Positions 11,322 through 20,284 of a stretch of 64,000 nucleotides of DNA are shown here, one piece after another. Made by a program: the position numbers and the translations under genes. Numbering within the stretch: position 1 is the first letter of the stretch; each line of letters begins with the position of its first letter. Location: NCBI RefSeq assembly GCF_020532665.2, contig NZ_JAIWPG020000003.1, positions 1 to 64,000 of the forward strand, read 5' to 3'. Under the pieces are notes generated by a model. The model was not told the origin of the DNA. It saw nothing but the letters and a program-made list of their open reading frames with translations, and searched no databases. The stretch comes from Lelliottia sp. WAP21 (GTDB lineage Bacteria; Pseudomonadota; Gammaproteobacteria; Enterobacterales; Enterobacteriaceae).

Positions 11322-14300
11322 TTATTTACCGATCTGCGCGTGCATCTCCTGAACGGAAATCACCTTCTCGGTGGCGTCCGCATTTAACGCCATCGCCGTG
11401 GCAAAACCGCCGTTCAGCGTGGTGTCGTAGTGCACCTTATACTGCAGTGCGCTGCGGCGAATCAGCTTGGAGTCTTCAATCGCCTGACGCCCTTCGGTGG
11501 TGTTGATGATGTAGGTATATTCGCCATTCTTGATACGGTCCTGAATATGCGGTCGACCTTCATGCACCTTGTTTACCAGACGCGGGTTAATCCCGGCTTC
11601 GCCCAATACAATCGCTGTACCGTGGGTCGCGTCCAGCTCAAAGCCCTGTTTCAGCAGTTTCGCTGCCAGGTCTACCACGCGCTCTTTATCGCCTTCGCGA
11701 ACAGAGAGCAACGCGCGCCCCTGTTTTCTCATGGTAGAGCTGCTGCCCAGCTGTGCTTTGGCGAAAGCTTCAGCGAAGGTACGGCCTACACCCATCACTT
11801 CCCCGGTAGAACGCATCTCTGGCCCTAACAGCGGGTCCACGCCCGGGAATTTGTTGAACGGCAGGACCACTTCTTTCACCGAGTAGTAAGGTGGGATGAT
11901 CTCTTTCGTTACGCCCTGCTCTGCCAGCGTCTGGCCCGCCATGACGCGTGCGGCAACTTTAGCCAGCGGAATGCCGGTGGCTTTTGACACGAACGGTACC
12001 GTACGTGCGGCGCGCGGATTGACTTCAATCAGATACACTTCGTTATCTTTCACCGCGAACTGGACGTTCATCAGGCCGCGAACCTGCAACTCAATCGCGA
12101 GTTTTTGCACCTGCTGGCGCATCACATCCTGAATTTCCTGGCTCAGGGTGTACGCTGGCAGAGAACACGCGGAGTCGCCGGAGTGAACACCCGCCTGCTC
12201 GATGTGCTCCATGATGCCACCAATCAACACGCGCTCGCCGTCGCAAATCGCATCCACGTCAACTTCTACCGCATCGTCGAGGAAGCGGTCTAACAGCACA
12301 GGGGCATCGTTGGAAACGCTCACCGCCGTCTGGAAGTAGCGGCGCAGGTCAGCTTCGTCATAGACGATTTCCATCGCGCGGCCACCCAGGACATAAGAAG
12401 GACGCACCACCAGCGGGTAGCCAATCTCTTTTGCCTTCTCAACGGCCATCTCAATCGCGGTGACGGTGGCGTTAGCAGGTTGTTTCAGCTTCAGACGGTC
12501 AACCGCCTGCTGGAAACGTTCACGGTCTTCTGCACGGTCAATCGCGTCCGGGCTGGTCCCGATGACCGGTACACCCGCGGCTTCCAGGGCACGCGCCAGC
12601 TTCAGCGGGGTCTGGCCGCCGTACTGCACGATGACGCCTTTCGGTTTCTCGATACGCACGATTTCCAGTACATCTTCCAGCGTTACCGGCTCAAAGTAGA
12701 GGCGGTCGGAGGTGTCGTAGTCCGTCGAGACGGTTTCCGGGTTACAGTTGACCATGATGGTCTCGTACCCGTCTTCACGCAGCGCCAGGGAGGCGTGAAC
12801 GCAGCAGTAGTCGAATTCAATACCCTGGCCGATACGGTTTGGTCCGCCGCCCAGCACCATAATTTTGTCGCGGTCAACGGACGGGTTCGCTTCGCACTCA
12901 TCTTCATAGGTGGAGTACATATAAGCGGTATCGGTGGCAAATTCTGCCGCACAGGTATCGACACGTTTGTAGACCGGGTGCAGGTTGTACTGGTCACGCA
13001 GCTTGCGGATTTCCGCTTCGCGCACGCCCGCCAGTTTTGCCAGACGCGCATCGGCGAAGCCTTTACGCTTCAGCATGCGCAGGAAGTCAGCATCAAGGCC
13101 CGTTATGCCCATCTCTGCTACCTGCTCTTCCAGACGCACCAGCTCTTCGATTTGCACCAGGAACCAACGGTCAATGTTGGTCAGATTAAAGACGCCATCG
13201 ACCGACAAACCGGCGCGGAATGCATCCGCGATGTACCAGATACGTTCCGCACCAGCATCTTTCAGTTCGCGACGAATTTTGGTCAGGGCTTCAGGATCAT
13301 CCAGGCTGACTTTCGGGTCAAAGCCCATCGCGCCGACTTCCAGGCCGCGCAACGCTTTTTGCAGGGATTCCTGCTGCGTGCGACCAATCGCCATCACTTC
13401 ACCCACGGATTTCATCTGGGTGGTCAGGCGGTCATTGGCACCGACAAATTTTTCGAAGTTAAAACGAGGAATTTTGGTCACAACGTAGTCGATGGACGGT
13501 TCAAATGAGGCCGGCGTGCGCCCGCCCGTGATATCGTTCATCAGTTCGTCAAGGGTGTAACCCACCGCCAGTTTCGCGGCCACTTTAGCAATCGGGAAAC
13601 CGGTCGCTTTTGAGGCCAGCGCGGAAGAGCGGGACACGCGCGGGTTCATCTCAATGACAATCAAGCGGCCATTTTTCGGGTTAACGGAGAACTGGACGTT
13701 AGAGCCGCCGGTTTCCACACCGATTTCACGCAGTACCGCCATCGAGGCGTTACGCATGATTTGATACTCTTTGTCGGTCAGCGTCTGAGCTGGCGCAACG
13801 GTGATGGAGTCGCCGGTGTGGATACCCATCGCATCGAAGTTCTCGATAGAGCAGACGATGATGCAGTTGTCGTTTTTATCACGCACCACTTCCATCTCGT
13901 ACTCTTTCCAGCCAATCAGCGACTCATCGATCAGCAGCTCTTTGGTTGGGGAGAGATCCAGACCGCGTTCGCAAATTTCTTCGAACTCTTCACGGTTGTA
14001 GGCGATGCCGCCACCGGTGCCGCCCATGGTGAAGGACGGACGGATGATGCACGGATAGCCCACGTCAGCCGCAACGGCCAGCGCTTCTTCCATCGTATGT
14101 GCGATACCGGAACGCGCGGTGTCGAGGCCGATTTTCTTCATCGCCACGTCGAAGCGACGACGGTCTTCGGCTTTATCAATGGCATCGGCTGTTGCACCAA
14201 TCATGGTCACGCCGAATTCAGCCAGCACGCCCTGACGCTCCAGCTCCAGCGCACAGTTCAGCGCCGTCTGGCCGCCCATGGTAGGCAGAACCGCATCAGG

Positions 14301-14546
14301 GCGCTCTTTTTCAATGATTTTGCGTACCACTTCCCAGTGAATCGGCTCGATATAGGTTGCGTCGGCCATTTCCGGGTCGGTCATGATGGTAGCCGGATTA
14401 GAGTTCACCAGGATAACGCGGTAACCCTCTTCGCGCAGGGCTTTACACGCCTGGGCACCGGAGTAGTCGAATTCGCAGGCCTGGCCGATCACAATCGGGC
14501 CAGCGCCAAGGATCAGGATGCTTTTTATGTCTGTACGTTTTGGCAT
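11322..14546 (-). CDS. carB: Carbamoyl phosphate synthase large subunit
   Basis: Makes carbamoyl phosphate from bicarbonate, ammonia delivered by CarA and two ATP, feeding arginine and pyrimidine synthesis. It is 1074 residues (E. coli 1073). Two homologous ATP-grasp halves are visible: the first with [20 protein letters not shown] and [12 protein letters not shown], the second with [19 protein letters not shown] and [16 protein letters not shown]. An MGS-like allosteric domain (residues about 940-1074) binds UMP and ornithine in E. coli. It lies 17 bp downstream of carA in the same operon. Confidence 0.98.
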   Translation of the reverse strand: MPKRTDIKSILILGAGPIVIGQACEFDYSGAQACKALREEGYRVILVNSNPATIMTDPEMADATYIEPIHWEVVRKIIEKERPDAVLPTMGGQTALNCALELERQGVLAEFGVTMIGATADAIDKAEDRRRFDVAMKKIGLDTARSGIAHTMEEALAVAADVGYPCIIRPSFTMGGTGGGIAYNREEFEEICERGLDLSPTKELLIDESLIGWKEYEMEVVRDKNDNCIIVCSIENFDAMGIHTGDSITVAPAQTLTDKEYQIMRNASMAVLREIGVETGGSNVQFSVNPKNGRLIVIEMNPRVSRSSALASKATGFPIAKVAAKLAVGYTLDELMNDITGGRTPASFEPSIDYVVTKIPRFNFEKFVGANDRLTTQMKSVGEVMAIGRTQQESLQKALRGLEVGAMGFDPKVSLDDPEALTKIRRELKDAGAERIWYIADAFRAGLSVDGVFNLTNIDRWFLVQIEELVRLEEQVAEMGITGLDADFLRMLKRKGFADARLAKLAGVREAEIRKLRDQYNLHPVYKRVDTCAAEFATDTAYMYSTYEDECEANPSVDRDKIMVLGGGPNRIGQGIEFDYCCVHASLALREDGYETIMVNCNPETVSTDYDTSDRLYFEPVTLEDVLEIVRIEKPKGVIVQYGGQTPLKLARALEAAGVPVIGTSPDAIDRAEDRERFQQAVDRLKLKQPANATVTAIEMAVEKAKEIGYPLVVRPSYVLGGRAMEIVYDEADLRRYFQTAVSVSNDAPVLLDRFLDDAVEVDVDAICDGERVLIGGIMEHIEQAGVHSGDSACSLPAYTLSQEIQDVMRQQVQKLAIELQVRGLMNVQFAVKDNEVYLIEVNPRAARTVPFVSKATGIPLAKVAARVMAGQTLAEQGVTKEIIPPYYSVKEVVLPFNKFPGVDPLLGPEMRSTGEVMGVGRTFAEAFAKAQLGSSSTMRKQGRALLSVREGDKERVVDLAAKLLKQGFELDATHGTAIVLGEAGINPRLVNKVHEGRPHIQDRIKNGEYTYIINTTEGRQAIEDSKLIRRSALQYKVHYDTTLNGGFATAMALNADATEKVISVQEMHAQIGK

Positions 14547-14563
14547 TGTCTTAATACTCCTGA

Positions 14564-15712
14564 TTACTTAGCGGTTTGACGGTACTGCTTAATAAGTTCG
14601 ATAAAGTGGTCGAACAGCGGCGCGGCATCATGCGGCCCCGGGCTGGCTTCAGGGTGGCCCTGGAAGCTGAACGCCGGCTTATCGGTGCGATGGATACCCT
14701 GCAGGGTATGGTCGAACAACGACTTATGCGTTACGCGCAGACAGGCGGGCATGGACGCCTCATCAACGGCAAAGCCGTGGTTTTGCGCCGTAATCATGAC
14801 GGTGTTGTTATCGATATCTTTCACCGGGTGGTTACCACCGTGGTGACCGAACTTCATCTTGATGGTCTTTGCCCCGCTCGCCAGCGCCAGCAGCTGATGA
14901 CCCAGGCAGATCCCGAATACCGGAATATCGGTCTCCAGGAAAGTTTTAATCGCGTCGATCGCGTAATCACAGGGTGCCGGGTCGCCAGGGCCGTTGGAAA
15001 GGAAGATTCCGTCCGGGTTCATCTTCAGCACGTCTTCAGCAGGGGTCTGAGCCGGAACAACCGTCAGACGGCAGCCGCGATCCACCAGCATACGCAGAAT
15101 GTTGCGCTTGGCACCGTAGTCATAGGCCACCACGTGGAAGGGTAATTCGTCTTCTTTCTTCGCTTCCGGCAGGTCGCCTGCCAGCGTCCAGCTACCCTGT
15201 GTCCAGCTGTATGCTTCAGCGGTGGTCACTTCTTTTGCCAGATCCATCCCGTTCAGGCCCGGGAAAGCTTTAGCCTTCTCCAGCGCCAGCGCGGCATCCA
15301 GGTTATCGCCCGCAATGATGCAGCCGTTTTGTGCGCCTTTCTCACGCAGAATGCGCGTCAGCTTACGCGTATCGATATCGGCAATGGCCACGATGTTATG
15401 GCGCTTAAGGTAAGAAGAAAGGTCTTCGGTATTGCGATAGTTGCTGGCAATCAGCGGCAGGTCGCGGATGACGAGGCCTTGCGCATGAACCTGGGAGGAT
15501 TCTTCATCGGCGGCGTTGGTGCCGACATTACCGATATGGGGATAAGTAAGGGTGACGATTTGGCGGGAATAGGAAGGATCAGTGAGGATTTCTTGATAAC
15601 CGGTCATTGAAGTATTGAAAACGACTTCCCCAACCGCCGAACCTGTTGCCCCTATGGCCCGACCGATAAACTGGGTTCCGTCTTCCAGAACCAATAGCGC
15701 TGACTTAATCAA
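14564..15712 (-). CDS. carA: Carbamoyl phosphate synthase small subunit (glutaminase), TTG start
   Basis: Glutamine amidotransferase subunit that supplies ammonia to CarB through an internal tunnel. It is 382 residues from a TTG codon at 15712, preceded by the strong site GGAGGGTG. This is the start and length of E. coli CarA; a longer in-frame reading to 15739 would add nine residues but loses this ribosome binding site. The class I amidotransferase triad is present: Cys in [12 protein letters not shown], and His and Glu in [11 protein letters not shown]. Upstream DNA carries ArgR and PurR-like sites. Confidence 0.97.
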   Translation of the reverse strand: MIKSALLVLEDGTQFIGRAIGATGSAVGEVVFNTSMTGYQEILTDPSYSRQIVTLTYPHIGNVGTNAADEESSQVHAQGLVIRDLPLIASNYRNTEDLSSYLKRHNIVAIADIDTRKLTRILREKGAQNGCIIAGDNLDAALALEKAKAFPGLNGMDLAKEVTTAEAYSWTQGSWTLAGDLPEAKKEDELPFHVVAYDYGAKRNILRMLVDRGCRLTVVPAQTPAEDVLKMNPDGIFLSNGPGDPAPCDYAIDAIKTFLETDIPVFGICLGHQLLALASGAKTIKMKFGHHGGNHPVKDIDNNTVMITAQNHGFAVDEASMPACLRVTHKSLFDHTLQGIHRTDKPAFSFQGHPEASPGPHDAAPLFDHFIELIKQYRQTAK

Positions 15713-15745
15713 AACACCCTCCAGAGAATATTCACTCACTTTATC

Positions 15746-15786
15746 TGCATATTAATTCACAACGACGTTATGAATCAATGCAAATT
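15746..15786 (-). promoter_or_regulatory. Tandem ArgR (ARG) boxes at carA promoter P2
   Basis: Two ARG-box-like palindromes lie in tandem 34-75 bp upstream of the TTG start: TGAATTAATATGCA (minus strand, 15746-15759) and TGAATCAATGCA (plus strand, 15771-15782), each close to the TGAAT-N4-ATTCA consensus. Their centres are about 24 bp apart. E. coli carAB has the same arrangement at its arginine-repressed promoter P2. Confidence 0.75.
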
Positions 15787-15817
15787 TGTTGCCAGTGGAT
15801 TTTCGGCAAACGGCGGC

Positions 15818-15846
15818 ATTCTGGGGATTTGAGTGGTGAAAGTCAA
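15818..15846 (-). promoter_or_regulatory. Candidate carA upstream promoter P1
   Basis: On the minus strand, TTGACT (15841-15846) and CAGAAT (15818-15823) are separated by 17 bp, upstream of the ARG boxes. This fits the pyrimidine-controlled P1 promoter position of carAB. Confidence 0.55.
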
Positions 15847-15931
15847 CTTAAAATGGCTATTTTGCTTATTCTTTTACGCCCCTGGCGTAATTATCGCAGT
15901 TTAACCAGCAAAAAGATCAAGCAAATCACAA

Positions 15932-15947
15932 TAGAAAACGTTTGTTT
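15932..15947. promoter_or_regulatory. PurR-like site upstream of carAB
   Basis: AGAAAACGTTTGTTT contains the AAAACGTTT core of PurR operators and lies about 90 bp upstream of P1. PurR is known to regulate E. coli carAB together with PepA and IHF from this area. I see no gene between 15713 and 16166, only these regulatory sites and AT-rich DNA. Confidence 0.5.
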
Positions 15948-16084
15948 GCTGACTTTACTGTTTATTGAGGGCGATCGCGGTAAAAAACCAGACCAGATGG
16001 TCAAAATTTACAATACAGTAACGAATTACAAGAGGAAGAATGCCACTTTCAGGAGCCTTACATAAAAAAGAACTTAAAACAGAC

Positions 16085-16113
16085 AAAATAAAAGGGCAAT
16101 AAAATATTGCCCT
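16085..16113 (-). terminator. dapB terminator
   Basis: Nine-bp inverted repeat AGGGCAATA/TATTGCCCT with an AAA loop (16093-16113), followed on the minus strand by TTTATTTTGT. It lies about 55 bp past the dapB stop and is oriented to end dapB transcription before the carA promoters. Confidence 0.7.
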
Positions 16114-16166
16114 GTGTAATCAACAGATTATGATTACAATAACCACATCACGAAGGGTAAATCATT

Positions 16167-17003
<837 letters not shown>

Positions 17004-17019
17004 TTAAAAGTATGTAAAT

Positions 17020-17065
17020 CGTTTTCAGATTAACCAGCCTTTGCCTGGGCTGCCATCTGAAAACG
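17020..17065. repeat. Nested inverted repeat upstream of dapB
   Basis: Outer 11-bp perfect arms CGTTTTCAGAT (17020-17030) and ATCTGAAAACG (17055-17065) enclose an inner CAGCC/GGCTG stem. The element lies 32-77 bp upstream of the dapB start and downstream of the LacI-family gene. It may terminate the regulator transcript or form structure in the dapB leader; there is no adjacent T-run. Confidence 0.6.
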
Positions 17066-17121
17066 CCAATAATTAGAATTTAATGTTAAACAGGACGAGA
17101 TATCAGCAAAAGACATAACGT

Positions 17122-18129
17122 TTAGCGAAAGCCGCATGATTCGCGGATCACCAGTGCAGGAGGCAGGATGATCCGTTTTGCGGGTTCATCGTTGCCCTGC
17201 ATGCGGCTGTAAAGCAGTTCACCCGCTTTGCGTCCGATCTCTTTTGCCGCAACCGAGACGGTGGTCAGGGCCGGCTGGACCAGTGCAGCCTCGGTAATAT
17301 CATCAAACCCCACCAGGGCAAAATCGCGCCCAGGTTCATGGCCGAGTTTGCGTAGACACTGCATAACGCCAAGCGCCACAATATCCTGGTAGCAAATTGC
17401 CGCGCTAATGCACGGGTGAGCCGTTAACAAGGCTTCTGCCACGCGCGCACCATCACTTTGCGTGGCCTGAGATGCCACAATCCACGCCGGATTGGGCGTT
17501 ACACCGTACGTCTGTAGCATGCGGGTAAAGCCTTCAATTCGCTGTGCCCGCGTGCCGGAATTCTCGCTGCCGCCGATGAAAGCGATATCCCGATGCCCCA
17601 TGCGTAACAGATGTTCGGTCGCCATCTGCGTGCCGAGTACGTTATCGGTCCCGACAAAATCGAAATCAGGATCGCTCAAGGGCCGCACGACCATAATAGC
17701 CGGAATATTGCGTCGTTTAAGACCATCAAAAAAGGCCTGCGGCGTCTCACGCGCGGCGCACAGCACCATCCCGCCCACGTTGTTACGCATCAGCGAGTCG
17801 ACAAACTTTTGCTGACGCTCGGACGACTCTTCGCTGTTGGCCAGCAACAGCAGAAGCTCGTGGCGTTCCATCTCATGGCTCAGCCCCGCCGTCATCTCAC
17901 TGTAAAAGGGATTGGTAATATCGTGCAGCAACAGGCCGACCTGGTTACTGCTGCGATTGCGCAGGTTCGCCGCAGTTTGGTTATAGACATAGCCGGATTC
18001 ATCCAGCGCCCGCAGCACCCTTTCGCGGGTGGACGGGGAGATCCGCCCCTTGTTGCAAAGCACCATCGAGACCGTCGCCGTCGACACGCCTGCCCGTTTC
18101 GCCACATGCGCCAGCGTAACCGCGCTCAT
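17122..18129 (-). CDS. LacI/GalR-family transcriptional repressor of the mannoside island
   Basis: A 335-residue regulator. The N-terminal helix-turn-helix (VTLAHVAKRAGVSTATVSMVL, residues 4-24) and hinge helix (NQTAANLRNRS) are followed by a periplasmic-binding-protein-like effector domain (GLLLHDITNPFYSEMTAGL onwards). It is loosely similar to MalI. I chose the ATG at 18129 because GAGGGGCG precedes it; a longer TTG reading reaches 18150. It is divergent from the EIIABC gene, and the intergenic region holds two LacI-type palindromes that recur at the other two promoters of the island, so it is the likely local repressor. The effector is unknown, perhaps a phosphorylated hexose or mannoside. 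Confidence 0.88.
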   Translation of the reverse strand: MSAVTLAHVAKRAGVSTATVSMVLCNKGRISPSTRERVLRALDESGYVYNQTAANLRNRSSNQVGLLLHDITNPFYSEMTAGLSHEMERHELLLLLANSEESSERQQKFVDSLMRNNVGGMVLCAARETPQAFFDGLKRRNIPAIMVVRPLSDPDFDFVGTDNVLGTQMATEHLLRMGHRDIAFIGGSENSGTRAQRIEGFTRMLQTYGVTPNPAWIVASQATQSDGARVAEALLTAHPCISAAICYQDIVALGVMQCLRKLGHEPGRDFALVGFDDITEAALVQPALTTVSVAAKEIGRKAGELLYSRMQGNDEPAKRIILPPALVIRESCGFR

Positions 18130-18161
18130 ACTTCGCCCCTCTGCCCACAATACATTTTTAA

Positions 18162-18177
18162 TGTGACGTTACGCACT
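18162..18177. promoter_or_regulatory. Candidate CRP site, promoter 1 of the island
   Basis: TGTGA-N6-GCACT matches 8 of the 10 key positions of the CRP consensus TGTGA-N6-TCACA. It lies exactly 56 bp upstream of the first operator, the same distance as the CRP-like site at 22948. Confidence 0.5.
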
Positions 18178-18217
18178 CAATCCGCGAGGAAAATCCTGAT
18201 ATTCCGGATACTGCTGA

Positions 18218-18232
18218 GTTAATCGCATTAAG
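18218..18232. promoter_or_regulatory. Operator 1A (LacI-type, imperfect)
   Basis: GTTAATCGCATTAAG, an imperfect palindrome related to operator 1B. It starts 32 bp upstream of 1B, about three helical turns. Confidence 0.55.
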
Positions 18233-18249
18233 CACTCTACCCACAAAAA

Positions 18250-18263
18250 GTTAATCGATTAAC
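18250..18263. promoter_or_regulatory. Operator 1B (LacI-type palindrome)
   Basis: GTTAATCGATTAAC, a perfect 14-bp palindrome with a central CG as expected for LacI-family operators. It is 56 bp upstream of the EIIABC ATG and is repeated almost exactly at 23036-23049 and 28770-28784. Confidence 0.75.
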
Positions 18264-18319
18264 CTCGACGTGTCCAGATGCTTTCTTACAGGGAACAACA
18301 CGTTACGTCAGGGGGTAAT

Positions 18320-20272
18320 ATGTCATTAAGCAGCATAACGACCAACAAACTGATTGTGCTTGATGCGGACTGGGAGAGCCGGGAAAAGATCCTCGACGAA
18401 CTGGCCCGACGGCTGTATGAAGAGGGAAAAATCACCGATAAAACCGCCTTTCTTGATGCCGTCTGGCTGCGGGAAAACCTGTCGGAAACAGGCTTTGAAC
18501 AGGGGATCGCCATTCCCCATGGCAAATCGTTAGCGGTGCCCGCACCGGCTTTCGCGGTCGCTCGCCTGAAACACCCGGTCGACGACTGGCCCACCATGGA
18601 CGGCGAGGATAACGTCGACCTGGTCTTTTTGCTGGCGGTTCCCGAGGGGGACGACGACGGGCACCTGAAACTGCTCTCTACCCTCAGCCTGACGCTCATG
18701 CAGGAGGAAAACGTTTATGCCCTGAAGCGGGCCGCCGATCCGGTGAGCTTCCTTACCCTGCTGGATAGCCCTGCCCACCGGGCGGATACACCCCCCTTAG
18801 CGCAGCATGCCCGATCGTTGATTGTCATCACCTCCTGTCCTACGGGGATTGCGCATACCTATATGGCCGCCGAAGCGCTGGAAAAAGCGGGTGCAGCACG
18901 TGGTATCCGGGTATTGAGTGAAAAACAGGGGGCCAGTGGTACAGAAGATGAAGTCACGCCAGAGGAGATTCGCGCTGCCGATGGGGTAATCTTCGCCGCC
19001 TCGCTCCCGCCGAAAGGAAAGGGGCGATTCAACGGTAAACCCTACCTCTGCGTTCCGGTATCGGAACCGCTAAGAGATGCCGACGGCGTCATCAGCCGAT
19101 TTCTCACTGCCCCGGAGGGCATTGTGCAGGATGACACCCAGTCGGCTCCGGTATCGGCGTCGAAAAGCCTCTCCGGTCGACTTTATCAGGGTGTCTCCAG
19201 CGGTATCTCGTACATGATTCCGGTGATTGTCGCCGCCGGATTAATGATTGGCGTCGCCCAACTTCTGGCCGGGGCGTTTGGCGTGACCAATCCTGCCGAT
19301 GCGCGTTACGCCACCAGCGACAACCGACTTCTGGAGACGGCGCACGGCTTGTCGCTGTATGGCACGATGATCATGAAATTTATGTACCCCGTCTTTGCCG
19401 CCTACATGGCCTGGAGTATTGCTGACCGACCCGGTCTGGTGCCCGGCTTTATTGGCGGGGCCTTCGCGGGTGGACTTCATTACACGTTCTGGTCGATCGA
19501 CGGGGGCATTCCCTCTGGCTTTTTAGGGGCGCTGATCCTGGGTATGGCGGCCGGACTGATTGCTGATGCCCTCAACCGGCATATTCATCTGCACAAGCAT
19601 TTACAGGCAATGAAGCCGATGCTGATCGTGCCCGGCCTTACCGTGTTGCTGCTGTTCTTTTTAAACAGCGGGTTTGTCGATCCGGTCTTTGGTGGGCTTA
19701 ACCAGGCACTGCAAGGTTTTATAATCGAACATGGTCGCTCCAGCGCCCTGCTGTTGTCAGTGATCATCGCGTCGCTCACGGCGTTTGACCTGGGCGGCCC
19801 GGTGAATAAATCGGCTGGGGCGATAGCCATCGGCCTGGCGGCCGATCATATTTTTCCCCTCACGCCGCGCGTGTTAGCCATTGTGATCCCGCCGATCGGC
19901 ATTGGTCTGGCAACGCTTATCGATCGCTTTATCGTTCACCGCCGCGTGTTTGACGACAGCCTGCGCGTCACGGGCACCACCTCGCTGATCCTCGGCTTTC
20001 TGGCGATTGGTGAAGGGGCGATTCCCTTCATGCTTAAAAATCCGCTGATCACCATTACCCTCAATATCCTCGGCGCCGTACTCGGCTCCGTTATCGCCAT
20101 CCAGCTCGGTTCGGTGCAGTGGTATCCACTCCCCGCGGTCTGGGGCTGGCCGCTGGTGGAAAATCTGCCCGCTTACCTGTGTGGAATGGGCGTGGGTATC
20201 GCGTTTATCGCGATCAGCAACGTGCTGGTGCGCTATTACTTCATCAAACATGGCACGCTAAAAATCGATTAA
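18320..20272 (+). CDS. Fructose-family PTS EIIABC (MngA-like mannoside permease)
   Basis: Phosphotransferase permease that would import and phosphorylate a sugar. It is 650 residues from the ATG at 18320, which has GGGGG six bases upstream; an earlier ATG at 18278 lacks a good site. Domains in order: EIIA (1-150) with phospho-His67 in AIPHGKS, EIIB (165-270) with phospho-Cys173 in TSCPTGIAHTYMAAE, EIIC (295-645) with about nine membrane segments and the FDLGGPVNK and GEGAIPF signatures. E. coli MngA (2-O-alpha-mannosyl-D-glycerate permease) has the same architecture, and here too an alpha-mannosidase gene follows 12 bp downstream. The exact substrate is inferred, not shown. Confidence 0.9.
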   Translation: MSLSSITTNKLIVLDADWESREKILDELARRLYEEGKITDKTAFLDAVWLRENLSETGFEQGIAIPHGKSLAVPAPAFAVARLKHPVDDWPTMDGEDNVDLVFLLAVPEGDDDGHLKLLSTLSLTLMQEENVYALKRAADPVSFLTLLDSPAHRADTPPLAQHARSLIVITSCPTGIAHTYMAAEALEKAGAARGIRVLSEKQGASGTEDEVTPEEIRAADGVIFAASLPPKGKGRFNGKPYLCVPVSEPLRDADGVISRFLTAPEGIVQDDTQSAPVSASKSLSGRLYQGVSSGISYMIPVIVAAGLMIGVAQLLAGAFGVTNPADARYATSDNRLLETAHGLSLYGTMIMKFMYPVFAAYMAWSIADRPGLVPGFIGGAFAGGLHYTFWSIDGGIPSGFLGALILGMAAGLIADALNRHIHLHKHLQAMKPMLIVPGLTVLLLFFLNSGFVDPVFGGLNQALQGFIIEHGRSSALLLSVIIASLTAFDLGGPVNKSAGAIAIGLAADHIFPLTPRVLAIVIPPIGIGLATLIDRFIVHRRVFDDSLRVTGTTSLILGFLAIGEGAIPFMLKNPLITITLNILGAVLGSVIAIQLGSVQWYPLPAVWGWPLVENLPAYLCGMGVGIAFIAISNVLVRYYFIKHGTLKID

Positions 20273-20284
20273 CAAGGAGGTTAT

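Noticed and set aside
12480-13508. 342-codon plus-strand ORF opposite carB
   Set aside because: Shadow of carB; the composition is typical of an antisense frame and there is no start signal.
13761-14579. 272-codon plus-strand ORF opposite the carB 5' end
   Set aside because: Shadow of carB, with no conserved domain.
18278-18319. Upstream start of EIIABC at 18278
   Set aside because: The sequence before it lacks a ribosome binding site, and the ATG at 18320 has GGGGG at good spacing and fits the start of the EIIA domain.
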